Shown: positions 16,945-25,282 of the stretch, in pieces
How positions within the stretch are numbered: the first letter of the stretch is position 1
How the letters are laid out: each line of letters begins with the position of its first letter
Assembly: GCF_000621165.1 (NCBI RefSeq)
Contig: NZ_KK211218.1
Location: forward strand, 117,196 to 181,195
DNA from: Enterovibrio calviensis DSM 14347
GTDB lineage: Bacteria; Pseudomonadota; Gammaproteobacteria; Enterobacterales; Vibrionaceae
Length of the DNA stretch: 64,000 nucleotides
Reading direction: 5' to 3'
Made by a program: the position numbers and the translations under genes
Notes under the pieces: generated by a model
What the model was told of the DNA's origin: nothing
The model's input: the letters and a program-made list of their open reading frames with translations, nothing else
Database searches by the model: none

Positions 16945-17832
16945 ATGATTTCGATGGAACAAGTGGCTTGCTTCACCAGTGTTTACGAGCTGCAAAGCTA
17001 CAGCGCAGCCAGCAATAAATTGGGGAAGGCGCGTTCAACGGTGAGAGAGCGCATAAACGCCCTAGAAGATATGATGGGGGTTGAGCTGTTTTCTATCGAG
17101 GGAAAGAAAGCTGTTCCGAATAACATCGCACATCGTCTTTACCCAAGGGCAAGGCTATTGGCGCGGCAATCGCTGGAGTTTGAAAACATCGCTTTGTCGG
17201 CCTACAAAGGCGAACTGAGTAATATCACCGTGTATCACGACAGCGCCATTCCTACCAAGCTGTTGCTGAATATCGACACAGAAATCAAAGCCCTTCATCC
17301 GCATATCATCATTAACTGGCTGCAAAGAGACAGGCACCATTGCCTACAACAAATCGAAGACGGCGACGCACTGTTCGCGATCATGCCAGGGATGGGCAAC
17401 CTTCATCCAAGTGCGGGTATCGGTAACATCAACCTTGGCACGTTTTCATTGAGTATCTTTACGTCTGTGCATTCAAGCATTCCCAATGCGCCTGTCTCTA
17501 TCGCTGAATTGGCAACCTTCCGACAGCTCGTCACCGAGAATGACATCGCCAATCAACTCAGACACACCAAAGTAAGCCACGAGTTTGAAGTGGTGACCTC
17601 ACAGCGTTTACTGATTGAAAAGCTCAAGCAGGGCGGGTGGACAGTGTGCTCGCCAGACGTGATGACACCGCACATAAAGAATGGCGACATTCGAGAAGTC
17701 GAATTGGAAGAAGCGCCGATGACAGTGCGACAAGATTGCATCCTGTTCTACAATCTCTCCTCCAAAGCCTCTCAGCAAGAGTCAGAAATTCTAGATGTGG
17801 TGGCGAAGGTGGCTAAGAGTTTGGATTTGTAG
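16945..17832 (+). CDS. LysR-family transcriptional regulator (295 aa)
   Basis: The ATG at 16945 follows GGAAGGGA. The HTH covers residues about 3-62 (SMEQVACFTSVYELQSYSAA, then LGKARSTVRERINALEDMMG). The effector domain is shorter and less typical than most LysR proteins. It is divergent from the NylB-like hydrolase, so control of that gene is likely. The repeats at 16842-16910 are its probable binding sites. Confidence 0.85.
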   Translation: MISMEQVACFTSVYELQSYSAASNKLGKARSTVRERINALEDMMGVELFSIEGKKAVPNNIAHRLYPRARLLARQSLEFENIALSAYKGELSNITVYHDSAIPTKLLLNIDTEIKALHPHIIINWLQRDRHHCLQQIEDGDALFAIMPGMGNLHPSAGIGNINLGTFSLSIFTSVHSSIPNAPVSIAELATFRQLVTENDIANQLRHTKVSHEFEVVTSQRLLIEKLKQGGWTVCSPDVMTPHIKNGDIREVELEEAPMTVRQDCILFYNLSSKASQQESEILDVVAKVAKSLDL

Positions 17833-17908
17833 CAATCGAACGTGCGATCGTATGGACGCTAGCTGTCGTATCACTCTGTTAAATCACAGTTCATGGATAA
17901 GAAAATAA

Positions 17909-18520
17909 ATGGAAAACACCCAACTCTTAAGCCTTTTTGAAAATGGTTTTCGAACGCGATTTACACTTTCAGATGAAGAGTGGATGGCCTTTATCGACAA
18001 AGGAGCGCTTCGCGCGTTTTCAAAAGGAGACGTGCTATTTCACGCGGGTGATATTGCGGACAAGCTCCGATTTGTCTGCTCGGGTACGTTTTGTAATTAC
18101 TACCTCACGCCAGATGGAACACGAAGAAACAAATCGTTTTTGCTAAGCGGCGACGTTTCAGCAAGCCTCTCATCCTTCGTGGCATCGCGCCCGACACGAT
18201 TCACCTGCGAAGCGCTAACGGAAGGCGTGTGTTTTGAAATATCTGCGTCCTGCTTAAAGCAGTTGAGCGAGAGTCACTCAGGGTGGAAAGATACGTTTCT
18301 TGCCATGGTAACGGCGCTTGCGATGAAAAAAGAGCAGAGGGAAGCCGATTTACTCCTGCTTTCATCCACTGAACTGTATCTTCAATTTGTCGATGCCCAA
18401 CCGGAATTGGCGGCTTCATTGCCGAACTACCACATCGCATCATACCTTGGGATCACCGAAGTCTCGCTCTCTCGTATTCGCGCGAAACTCGGAATGCAAA
18501 ACGCCTATCAACGTCAGTAG
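17909..18520 (+). CDS. Crp/Fnr-family regulator (203 aa)
   Basis: Residues 25-115 form a cyclic-nucleotide-binding-like beta-barrel (FSKGDVLFHAGDIADKLRFV, then CSGTFCNYYLTPDGTRRNKS). The C-terminal 60 residues contain an HTH (YHIASYLGITEVSLSRIRAK). No Fnr-type N-terminal cysteine cluster is present, so it is not an iron-sulfur oxygen sensor. It lies upstream of the SDR-DUF2141-VTT genes in the same direction (152-base gap) and may regulate them. Confidence 0.82.
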   Translation: MENTQLLSLFENGFRTRFTLSDEEWMAFIDKGALRAFSKGDVLFHAGDIADKLRFVCSGTFCNYYLTPDGTRRNKSFLLSGDVSASLSSFVASRPTRFTCEALTEGVCFEISASCLKQLSESHSGWKDTFLAMVTALAMKKEQREADLLLLSSTELYLQFVDAQPELAASLPNYHIASYLGITEVSLSRIRAKLGMQNAYQRQ

Positions 18521-18672
18521 ATTCCTGCGTTTTTATAGCGAAGGCCAGAGCTAATACTAGGGTTAAATGTTCACTGTACTGGCAGAAAACGTAGGCGTTT
18601 TAACATGTGTTAATTTGTTTTGGTTGTCGGTTCATTACGATGAGTTCCATATCATTCAGATAGGGACACATC

Positions 18673-19404
18673 ATGAAGCTAACCAACAAAAGTATTGTGC
18701 TAACGGGCGGCACGTCCGGCATCGGGCGAGCGCTGGTGGAATGCTTGGCCGAGACAAATCAACTGATCGTGATTGGTCGGGACGCCGAGAAACTTGATCA
18801 CCTAAAACGTGACTGGCCATCAGTTATTACTTACCGCGCCGATCTTTCCGATGTGAAAAACGTCCATTCCATCGCGCATTCTATTCAGCAACAGCACCCC
18901 AAAATCGATGTATTGATAAACAATGCCGCAGTGCAATTTACGCCATTTTTTAACGATGATCGCTTCGAATTCGATTCCATTCAGCACGAAATTGACACCA
19001 ACTTCACCTCGGTGTGTGCATTAACGCATGGCTTATTGCCGTCACTGTTGGCGGCATCCTCATCGCGAATCGTGAACGTTAACTCCGCGCTTGCGTTAGT
19101 ACCTAAAGCATCTTCAGCGGTGTACTGCGCAACCAAAGCCGCGCTCAATATCTTCTCTCAAAGTTTACGTTATCAATTTGAAGGCTCTGCAATGGGTGTT
19201 CAGCAGGCATTCTTGCCGCTGGTGGACACAAAAATGACCACGGGCAGGGGCAAAGGAAAGATAAGCGCGTCGTCGGCAGCGTTTGAAATCATTGCGGGTA
19301 TCGAGAAGGGAAACAGGGATTTTGATATCGGGATGACGCGATTTTTGAGAGTGCTGCTCGCTATCGCCCCCTTTGCCGCGAAAAAGCTGTTAAAGGGGTC
19401 ATAA
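18673..19404 (+). CDS. Short-chain dehydrogenase/reductase (243 aa)
   Basis: Classical SDR: cofactor loop TGGTSGIG at residues 11-18, NNA at about 87, catalytic Ser (NVNSAL) near 138 and YCATK (Tyr/Lys) near 151-155. The arrangement resembles DltE/YdfG-like oxidoreductases using NAD(P)H; the substrate is unknown. The gene starts after a GGGACACATC context and its stop abuts the next start (TAAATG), so it forms an operon with the DUF2141 and VTT genes. Confidence 0.88.
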   Translation: MKLTNKSIVLTGGTSGIGRALVECLAETNQLIVIGRDAEKLDHLKRDWPSVITYRADLSDVKNVHSIAHSIQQQHPKIDVLINNAAVQFTPFFNDDRFEFDSIQHEIDTNFTSVCALTHGLLPSLLAASSSRIVNVNSALALVPKASSAVYCATKAALNIFSQSLRYQFEGSAMGVQQAFLPLVDTKMTTGRGKGKISASSAAFEIIAGIEKGNRDFDIGMTRFLRVLLAIAPFAAKKLLKGS

Positions 19405-19851
19405 ATGACGTTGAAGCAAGCGGTGATTGCCATGATTTTAGGAGGAATATCGATGAGTGTTGATGCGTTAGAAAACAGTGTAGAAATACGGGTTAAGGGG
19501 ATTGATACAAGCCGGCCTGGGCAAATATTGGTGATGTTGTTTCAAGAGGAAGGGTTTCCTAAGGTGCATGACAAAGCACTGAGCATTCTGCGTTATCCAT
19601 CCACGGACAGTGAGCGCGTTGTTGTGTTTGAAAACGTACCAACATTGTTCGCAATTAAAGTTCTTCATGATGAAGACGAGGATGGCAAGGTCACTAAGAA
19701 TTGGACGGGTATCCTTCCCAAAGAGGGCTTGGGGTTCTCCCAAGGGGCGCGTATTACCTATAAAGCGCCGAGCTTCTCTAGCGCACGTTTGTCCGTTGCA
19801 GAGCTTCAAGAAAGCAACGCGCCACATGACATCACCATGCGTTATCCCTAG
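19405..19851 (+). CDS. DUF2141-domain periplasmic protein (148 aa)
   Basis: Starts directly after the SDR stop codon. A signal peptide covers about residues 1-21 (AVIAMILGGISMSVDA), then a beta-sandwich domain containing GQILVMLFQEEGFP and AIKVLHDEDEDGKVTKNW, which match the DUF2141 pattern (VxVxxxF, HDENxNGKxD). The acidic DEDEDGK loop could bind calcium. Function is unknown. It is translationally coupled to the SDR and 8 bases upstream of the VTT gene. Confidence 0.8.
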   Translation: MTLKQAVIAMILGGISMSVDALENSVEIRVKGIDTSRPGQILVMLFQEEGFPKVHDKALSILRYPSTDSERVVVFENVPTLFAIKVLHDEDEDGKVTKNWTGILPKEGLGFSQGARITYKAPSFSSARLSVAELQESNAPHDITMRYP

Positions 19852-19859
19852 GAGGATTT

Positions 19860-20528
19860 ATGACATCACTCATCAAATTAATGAGCCTAATGGCCATCTT
19901 TTTTGCATCAACATTTTTAGTGGTCAACGGCCTTGGTTGGTTGTCCATGGAGAGTATCGAGCGCTGGCTCATTGCAGCTGAGTCCGTTAATGCCTTAGTG
20001 GTTGCAGCAATAGTGATTTCATTGCTTTTCTTAGACCTTTTCATCGCCGTGCCGACGCTTTCCATCATGATGTTAGGCGGCTACTTTGCAGGGCCTTACA
20101 TTGGCGCGCTGGCGGCATTTATCGGCACATTCTTGGCGGGTGTAGTGGGCTATGGATTGAGTTATTTCTTTGGTGACCGACTGCTCAATGTGGTGATTAA
20201 AGACAAGGCAAAACAGCGAGATCTTCGCCATAAGTTTCGTGAACATGGCGTGCTGATGATTCTGTTGTCCCGCGCGCTGCCGATCCTCCCAGAAGTGACC
20301 GCCTGTATGTCAGGGATCAGCCACATGAAGTTCATGACGTTTGTTTTATCGTGGATAACGGTGACATTGCCGTACACCATCATCGCGGCTTATGCGGGGT
20401 CTATTAGCTCGCTTGATAATCCTAAACCTGCCATTTTGACTGCCGTTGCACTCACGTCTTTCTTCTGGTGTGGCTGGCTACTGTTGAACCGCTATGGTTT
20501 TCGCAAAGAGGCTAATTCCGAGCTTTGA
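19860..20528 (+). CDS. VTT-domain (DedA/TVP38-like) membrane protein (222 aa)
   Basis: Starts at ATG 19860 after GGAGGATTT. About five membrane segments. The core has FIAVPTLSIMMLGGYFAGPY and a downstream RALPILPEVTACMSGIS segment typical of the VTT/SNARE-associated Golgi family. Members act in membrane lipid or small-molecule flux; the specific role is unknown. Its last 13 codons and downstream hairpin are duplicated, with substitutions, at 21684-21730, beyond the LysE-family gene. Confidence 0.85.
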   Translation: MTSLIKLMSLMAIFFASTFLVVNGLGWLSMESIERWLIAAESVNALVVAAIVISLLFLDLFIAVPTLSIMMLGGYFAGPYIGALAAFIGTFLAGVVGYGLSYFFGDRLLNVVIKDKAKQRDLRHKFREHGVLMILLSRALPILPEVTACMSGISHMKFMTFVLSWITVTLPYTIIAAYAGSISSLDNPKPAILTAVALTSFFWCGWLLLNRYGFRKEANSEL

Positions 20529-20645
20529 TCGCTAGATTCCTAGGGGGAAGTGACAGCGTCGCTTCCCCAATTAACTAACCAAACTCTTCTTCATGTTGTG
20601 GCTAACGACTTGATAACCCATGCTTGAATAGAGTGACTGAGCCGC
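20486..20645. repeat. Left copy of VTT/GNAT 3'-end direct repeat
   Basis: Contains the true VTT gene end, a hairpin and a truncated copy of the last 24 codons of the GNAT gene (leftward, 20573-20645). The right copy is at 21684-21849. The GNAT tail is almost identical in both; the VTT tail and spacer differ more. Confidence 0.9.
20544..20568. terminator. Hairpin after VTT gene
   Basis: GGGGAAGTGAC pairs with GTCGCTTCCCC around AGC. It lacks a long T-run, but it sits between convergent gene ends. A near-copy is at 21747-21772. Confidence 0.65.
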
Positions 20646-20677
20646 TTACTTGCGCTTTACGCCTTACGAAATCACGC

Positions 20678-20708
20678 TTGACCTGTCTATAGCTTCATGG
20701 TTTATAGT
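20678..20708 (+). promoter_or_regulatory. MerR-type promoter with 19-bp spacer
   Basis: A -35 box TTGACC (20678-20683) and a -10 box TATAGT (20703-20708) are separated by 19 bp, the long spacer used by MerR-family activators. A dyad TGTCTATA / TATAGTCA (one mismatch, 11-base centre) overlaps the spacer and -10. It lies upstream of the LysE-family exporter gene. No MerR-type gene is in the window. Confidence 0.5.
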
Positions 20709-20768
20709 CACGCCATTAATCGAGGAGGCGGTACCTGATTGGCCTCAGAAAGTGAGTAGAGAGGAACG

Positions 20769-20867
20769 ATGAAACGTTCCATCCAAAAAGAATGTTTGTC
20801 TCATTGGGGAATGACGGAAACGGGTAAGCTTTCGGGGCAAAAACTCGTTATGCTTGGCGGGCAATGA
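20769..20867 (+). CDS. Possible 32-residue leader peptide
   Basis: ATG after GAGAGGAACG encodes MKRSIQKECLSHWGMTETGK, then LSGQKLVMLGGQ and a stop, 39 bases before the exporter gene. The RBS is good and it sits inside the presumptive transcript, but such a short ORF could be chance or a remnant of a longer gene. Confidence 0.3.
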   Translation: MKRSIQKECLSHWGMTETGKLSGQKLVMLGGQ

Positions 20868-20906
20868 CGCTTTGTGCATTTCTCACGCTAAGAAGGAGCT
20901 TACCCG

Positions 20907-21554
20907 GTGCTAGGAATCGAAAACATTTGGTTATTTATTATCTCAGGTTTCCTACTCAACATGATGCCGGGGCCTGATTCATTGCTCATTGCTGGTCGTG
21001 CGGCCAGCCAAGGATTTAAAGCGGGTTCTGCTGCGGCTTTAGGAATTGGGAGCGGAACGCTTATTCATGTTTTTGCGGCGGCATTCGGGCTTTCGGCCAT
21101 TATGGCGACATCTGCAACGGCGTTTACTGTCGTGAAAATGCTCGGTGGTCTGTACCTGATCTACATGGCCGTGACGATGTTAGCGGGAAGCATGAAGAAC
21201 ACGAATGAACACCGCGCCAATTTGCCGCCTCAGCCCGCTAAAACATCCTTAATGAAGATTTACTCTCAAGGGTTTGTCACGAATGTGTTCAACCCTAAAG
21301 TGGCGATTTTTTTCCTCGCGTTCGTACCGCAATTCATTTCAGATACCAGTGAGAACAAAGCGCTGGCCTTTATCGTGCTTGGCCTTATTTTTAACCTTAA
21401 CGGCATGATTTGGTGTCACTTCATCGCTTGGGCTTCTTCGCTGATTAGTCACAAACTGTCGGTGAGTGATTCTGCCCAGAAATGGTTAACCCGACTCTCT
21501 GCGAGTTTGTTTGGCTTTTTCGGTATCAAGCTTTTGATGTCGACGCAAGATTGA
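20907..21554 (+). CDS. LysE/RhtB-family amino-acid exporter (215 aa)
   Basis: The GTG start at 20907 follows AAGGAGCTTACCCG. Six hydrophobic segments. The N-terminal signature PGPDSLLIAGRAASQGFKAG is diagnostic of the RhtB/LysE family, and GFVTNVFNPKVAIFFLAFVPQF is the second conserved block. It exports amino acids or related metabolites from the cytoplasm; the substrate is not deducible. It lies between two direct repeats made from the ends of its neighbours, so it is probably a recent insertion. Confidence 0.88.
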   Translation: MLGIENIWLFIISGFLLNMMPGPDSLLIAGRAASQGFKAGSAAALGIGSGTLIHVFAAAFGLSAIMATSATAFTVVKMLGGLYLIYMAVTMLAGSMKNTNEHRANLPPQPAKTSLMKIYSQGFVTNVFNPKVAIFFLAFVPQFISDTSENKALAFIVLGLIFNLNGMIWCHFIAWASSLISHKLSVSDSAQKWLTRLSASLFGFFGIKLLMSTQD

Positions 21555-21643
21555 TCAAACAAATAGCACCTTGTTCACTATGTGATCCAGCGGGCTCCAT
21601 TTGATTGCATCGTGCATAACACCTTTTATGATGACGGCGTGTG

Positions 21644-21671
21644 GTGCTTTTCAAAAAGTGCCTGTTCCCGC
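21644..21671 (+). repeat. AAAGTGCCTGTTCCC motif at insertion edge
   Basis: TGCTTTTCAAAAAGTGCCTG followed by TTCCCGCT, 12 bases before the right VTT/GNAT repeat begins. It is a relative of the motif at 13716-13743 and in the 23-25.5 kb repeats. Confidence 0.6.
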
Positions 21672-21683
21672 TATTGCTTTTTA

Positions 21684-21849
21684 GAACCGCTATGGTTTTC
21701 GAAAATCGGCTAATTCCGAGCTTTGATCGTTATATTGTTGGGGCTAGGGGAAGTGACAGCGTCGCTTTCCCCAATTAACTAACCAAACTCTTCTTCATGT
21801 TGTGGCTAACGACTTGATAACCCATGCTTGAATAAAGTGACTGAGCCGC
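21684..21849. repeat. Right copy of VTT/GNAT 3'-end direct repeat
   Basis: Starts with a remnant of the last 13 VTT codons, including the stop (FRKSANSEL against FRKEANSEL in the intact gene), then the hairpin GGGGAAGTGAC...GTCGCTTTCCCC (21747-21772) and the true GNAT end. The remnant has no upstream VTT coding sequence. Confidence 0.9.
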
Positions 21850-22263
21850 AGAATTATGGCTAAAAACGTGAAGGCCAAGGCTGGTTGCACCAAGATCAGA
21901 CGCTACCGTTTCAATGCAGCGAAGGGCTGATTTGGCATAGCCTTTGCGGCGATAACCTTCGAATATGCCGACACCATAGATAAACGCAGTTTTCGCCCCA
22001 AAATGGGTTTCAATTTTCACCCAAATGTATCCAACGTTTTGGTTCGTCGCGCTTTCAATGATGTTGAATAAGTGGTCGTCTGGGCTGTTTAACCCCTCTG
22101 GCAAAAGTTGCGCATAAACCTTTTTCGAGCGTTCCAATGCGTCGGATTTTTCCCACCGACCAGACTCGACATTGTCATGCGCGTAAGAGGGGATGGCGAA
22201 TTGCAAATACTCGGAGAATGACGCTGAATCCATGGCTTCTAAAGAAACGTGTATACCATCCAT
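21775..22263 (-). CDS. GNAT-family N-acetyltransferase (162 aa)
   Basis: GNAT fold with acetyl-CoA-binding loop EGYRRKGYAKSAL (about residues 101-113), a preceding beta-4 strand (TAFIYGVGIF) and a C-terminal NSAAQSLYSSMGYQVVSHNM motif. It acetylates an unknown small molecule or protein. ATG at 22263. The last 24 codons also occur as a truncated copy at 20573-20645. Confidence 0.85.
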   Translation of the reverse strand: MDGIHVSLEAMDSASFSEYLQFAIPSYAHDNVESGRWEKSDALERSKKVYAQLLPEGLNSPDDHLFNIIESATNQNVGYIWVKIETHFGAKTAFIYGVGIFEGYRRKGYAKSALRCIETVASDLGATSLGLHVFSHNSAAQSLYSSMGYQVVSHNMKKSLVS

Positions 22264-22472
22264 TTCTAATGACTACCCTCGTAATAAATCATTGAATAAA
22301 TGGTAAATATTCTAACTGAATGGATAGAGTATGAGCGTGCAGTGGTACGCATTATTCGGTGAGCATATTCATGTTGAACCATTAAACCTCGTTGATTTTT
22401 ACCCAAATTGAGCTTTTCTTGTTCGATTTAGATACGATTGTTTGATCGTACATAAAGGGAATGGGGTAGTTG

Positions 22473-23111
22473 ATGGAAATATGGATATTTCTCATTGTGT
22501 TGGTGTGCCTGTTCTGGCCTTGGCTCGCCTACAAGAAAAAGCGAAAAGCGCAGTTGGTTTTCATTGGCACGTATCGTTTCAATTCGGCGATAAAGAAGAG
22601 AGTGTCGAATAGATATCCGCATTTGACTGATCGTGATTTGGCGTTAGTGATAGATGGCCTTAAGGACTACCTTACGATCTGCAATCAGGCAAATAAAAAG
22701 CTGGTATCAATGCCGTCACAGGTGGTCGATGCCGCTTGGCATGAATTCATCTTGTTCACCAAGGAATACCAGCTGTTTTGTGATAAAGCGTTTGGACGGT
22801 TTCTTCACCACACACCAACAGAAGCGATGAAAACACCCACCTCCGCTCAAGAGGGGATCAAACGCGCTTGGCGCTTAGCTTGTGCTAGAGATCGCATTGA
22901 CCCCATTCACCCAACGAAATTGCCACTGCTTTTTGCAATTGATGCGCTGCTCAATATTGAAGACGGTTTTATCTATTCGCTTGATTGTAAAAACACATCA
23001 TCAGCGACAGAAGGAACAGGATACTGCGCCAGCCACATTGGCTGCTCTTCTGGCTGCGCGGGTTCTAGCAGCGTTGACGGCGACGGCGGAGGATGCGGAG
23101 GTGGTGATTAG
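22473..23111 (+). CDS. GRDP-like membrane-anchored protein with Cys/Gly-rich tail (212 aa)
   Basis: I take ATG 22473; a TTG precedes it. One N-terminal membrane segment (IWIFLIVLVCLFWPWLAY) is followed by a soluble domain with MPSQVVDAAWHEFILFTKEY and the FCDKAFGRFLHHTP block. This VDxxWHxHIL-like pattern is characteristic of glycine-rich-domain (GRDP-like) proteins. The last 35 residues are rich in Cys, Gly and Ser (GCSSGCAG, GGGCGGGD), ending like bacterial proteins with a metal-binding or membrane-associated tail. Function unknown. Confidence 0.7.
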   Translation: MEIWIFLIVLVCLFWPWLAYKKKRKAQLVFIGTYRFNSAIKKRVSNRYPHLTDRDLALVIDGLKDYLTICNQANKKLVSMPSQVVDAAWHEFILFTKEYQLFCDKAFGRFLHHTPTEAMKTPTSAQEGIKRAWRLACARDRIDPIHPTKLPLLFAIDALLNIEDGFIYSLDCKNTSSATEGTGYCASHIGCSSGCAGSSSVDGDGGGCGGGD

Positions 23112-23142
23112 GGAGGCTAGGCTGATTATTTCATTTGTGGTC

Positions 23143-23288
23143 AAAATGGTTGGCAATCAAACAATATGAAAAGCATATCGTTCCGAAGCCACCCATTCAT
23201 CTTTACTAGGCGTCTTTGAGCTTGGGGGCGCTGAATTTATGCAAGTGATAATATTGTACTTTTCTAAAAGAGCCTGTCCCCGCTAATC
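23143..23288 (+). repeat. Structured intergenic repeat, copy 1
   Basis: About 145 bases beginning AAAATGGTTGGCAATCAAAC and ending in AGCCTGTCCCCGCT. Homologous to 24330-24470 and 25370-25510. It contains an inverted-repeat head (AATGGTTGGC / GCCACCCATT, one mismatch) enclosing ATATG / CATAT. The left extension seen in copies 2 and 3 is missing. Confidence 0.85.
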
Positions 23289-23556
23289 CATGATCGGAAT
23301 GCACAGCCCAATCTATTTACAAATTTTTTGTTGAAATTTTCGTCACCTCACTTAAAATACAGTGTATTGTTAAATTATTGAGTGTGTATAAATTCTGAAA
23401 TTAAAGAGTGAGAGGCATCTTTAAGAACTAGATATATGGTTTTTAGGTGATTGGCGATTTTCGTGAGAACTAAATGAATCGGATCGCCATGTAACGCCCT
23501 AACAAGCGCGTAAAAATTGCAATTTTCGATGATCTTCAAAAATACAGGGAGAAATT
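23289..23556. other. AT-rich leader of the 23557 gene pair
   Basis: No gene. It contains CGCCCTAACAAGCGC at about 23495-23509, reminiscent of the first core of Vibrio integron attC sites, but no second core or integrase was found. Confidence 0.35.
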
Positions 23557-23847
23557 ATGAAGTCACATTTTTTTGTTCGGCAGAAAGGAAAAGCAACCGC
23601 GTATTTCTTTGAAATGTACGATAACCATGTAATTGTTCACCGAGCTTCACCACAGGCCGAACGAACAACAGTGCATACTTTCTACTTTGGTGATGTGTTG
23701 AGCAACAACAGTGGTGTTCAGTTTGTAGTTGATCGTTTTCATGCGCCAAATCCGAATCAGTATAACGCAAGTGTTTATGCTTACGGTGGAACGAACGGAG
23801 AGTGTTCACTAGCTAGCCAATGTGATAAGCAAGCAGGTATGATGTAA
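23557..23847 (+). CDS. Hypothetical protein (96 aa)
   Basis: ATG after AGGGAGAAATT. A small soluble beta-rich protein (FFVRQKGKATAYFFEMYDNH, then VIVHRASPQAERTTVHTFYF) with two cysteines near the end. No family recognised. The stop overlaps the next start (TAATG), so it is coupled to the membrane protein at 23847. It lies between repeat copies 1 and 2, as a cassette-like unit. Confidence 0.6.
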   Translation: MKSHFFVRQKGKATAYFFEMYDNHVIVHRASPQAERTTVHTFYFGDVLSNNSGVQFVVDRFHAPNPNQYNASVYAYGGTNGECSLASQCDKQAGMM

Positions 23848-24182
23848 TGTTACTGATGTGGATTCTGTTAACTATTTGTGTTTCTTACTTGGCTTCGAAG
23901 TTCAATCGCGATTGGGTCTCATATTTCGTTCTAGCATTATTACTTTCTCCGTTAATTGGATTTATTGTTCTGTTGATTAAAGGCAAGGCTAAGTCAGGTT
24001 TGCAATTAAGAAATGAATATAAAGAATATAAAATGTATAGTGACGCATTCATTAGCAGGTATTTGGAAAGTGAAAGTGTACACCAGGAAAATCCAATAAT
24101 TAAAGAGGTCTTTGACAGTTTATCTAGCAACAAAACTGTCGATATTGGAATGATAAAAAGCGCATTGAATATTATTAAGTGA
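23847..24182 (+). CDS. Small membrane protein (111 aa)
   Basis: Two N-terminal hydrophobic segments (LLMWILLTICVSYLASKF and VSYFVLALLLSPLIGFIVLL) are followed by a charged cytoplasmic tail with helix-forming sequence (RNEYKEYKMYSDAF). The first half resembles small two-TM proteins with a C-terminal oligomerisation tail. It is translationally coupled to the preceding gene by a 1-base overlap. Function unknown. Confidence 0.6.
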   Translation: MLLMWILLTICVSYLASKFNRDWVSYFVLALLLSPLIGFIVLLIKGKAKSGLQLRNEYKEYKMYSDAFISRYLESESVHQENPIIKEVFDSLSSNKTVDIGMIKSALNIIK

Positions 24183-24242
24183 TTTATCCTTGTCTGTTTT
24201 GTTAGGGATTTGCGAAAAAAGAATGATAAAGTTAGAGTCACA

Positions 24243-24470
24243 ATCGCCGAACACAACGTGAAACGCATTGGTAGTAAGGGGTTGCGTTGATACTGATGAG
24301 AGACGTACGGGGTTTAGTCATTAGCAATAAAAATGGTTGGCAATCAAGTAATATGAAAAGGATATCGTTCAAAAGGCAACCATTCATCTTTACCAAGCGT
24401 CTTTGATCTTGGGAATGCTGAATGCATGTATCTGATAATGTCTTTCTTAAAGTGCTTGTCCACGCTATTC
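24243..24470 (+). repeat. Structured intergenic repeat, copy 2 (extended)
   Basis: The core is 24330-24470. An additional left part from 24243 (ATCGCCGAACACAACGTGAA) is shared with copy 3 only. It ends AAAGTGCTTGTCCACGCT at 24449-24466. Confidence 0.85.
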
Positions 24471-24493
24471 CGCCTTTCCGTTGTTTTGATTTT

Positions 24494-24982
24494 CTATCCG
24501 CAATCTGGCTGAAAGCTAGGTAGGGTGTTATCTATTTTTTCACAGCTCATGAAAATGTTGATGTTTGCCTCACAGTAACTTTTCATTGCGACAAGAAGCG
24601 AGTCGGCGGCTTCAATTTTGCCATTATCTCGAAGGTGACTTTGAACGATGAGCGCAGTCGCTATAGACTGCTCATAAGTCTTTGATGGTTGTTGTGTGAT
24701 AGTACCCAAAAATAAGCTTGTTAAAGAGAGTGCTTCGGGTATATCTGACGAAAGTTCTCCGTCACAGGACGATTCAAGGGCGAGGGCGTTAGATGCTTTT
24801 ATGATTTCGTTTGCTTCATTGCTATAAGAGTATCGGGATAAATCTAGTTGGCCTTGCGCCATTTTTGAAATCAGTTCATCGTTACGGTCTACGATATTAC
24901 TGACGAAATAGAGTCCAATGGTAAAGCAAAATGCTGCGCCCAAGGTGAACGCGCTTAGTAATTTCATCCATTGTTTTAGCAA
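24494..24982 (-). CDS. Membrane-anchored hypothetical protein (162 aa)
   Basis: One N-terminal membrane segment (LLSAFTLGAAFCFTIGLYFV) with most of the protein outside the cytoplasm, carrying four cysteines (SSCDG, SYCEA, MSCEK, PDCG) likely to form disulfides. No family recognised. It lies between repeat copies 2 and 3, on the opposite strand to the 23557/23847 pair. Confidence 0.6.
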   Translation of the reverse strand: MLKQWMKLLSAFTLGAAFCFTIGLYFVSNIVDRNDELISKMAQGQLDLSRYSYSNEANEIIKASNALALESSCDGELSSDIPEALSLTSLFLGTITQQPSKTYEQSIATALIVQSHLRDNGKIEAADSLLVAMKSYCEANINIFMSCEKIDNTLPSFQPDCG

Positions 24983-25282
24983 TTCAATATTCCTTTTCTA
25001 CACATAGCAACCTTACTGAAGGTGGCGTATTCAAGTAAGGTCAGTTTCTTGCGTTGATTGCAAAATGTCCTTTTACTCTCGCCTCCATACATCTGTGGCT
25101 TACCTTCAGTTGTTCGCCCGATAACTGAATATTCAAAGTGATGGTAACAGTATCTCGCGCTAATTAGTCTTTTATGTCAGAGGCATACGGAGTGATTCAC
25201 AGTTTATAGGTTCTAGCTGCCATTGCTTGGAAAACGTTGCTAAAGGATCACTGGGCTTTTTCATCATACCCACAAAGAAATG
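24983..25282. other. Intergenic region with no gene seen
   Basis: Upstream region of the leftward 24494 gene. No ORF or terminator stands out. Confidence 0.4.

Noticed and set aside
16764-16976. Leftward ORF spanning the 24-bp tandem repeat
   Set aside because: Its repetitive peptide is an artefact of the DNA repeat and lies in the divergent promoter region.
23490-23510. CGCCCTAACAAGCGC as a Vibrio integron attC site
   Set aside because: Only the first core is seen; no matching second core or array, so not called.
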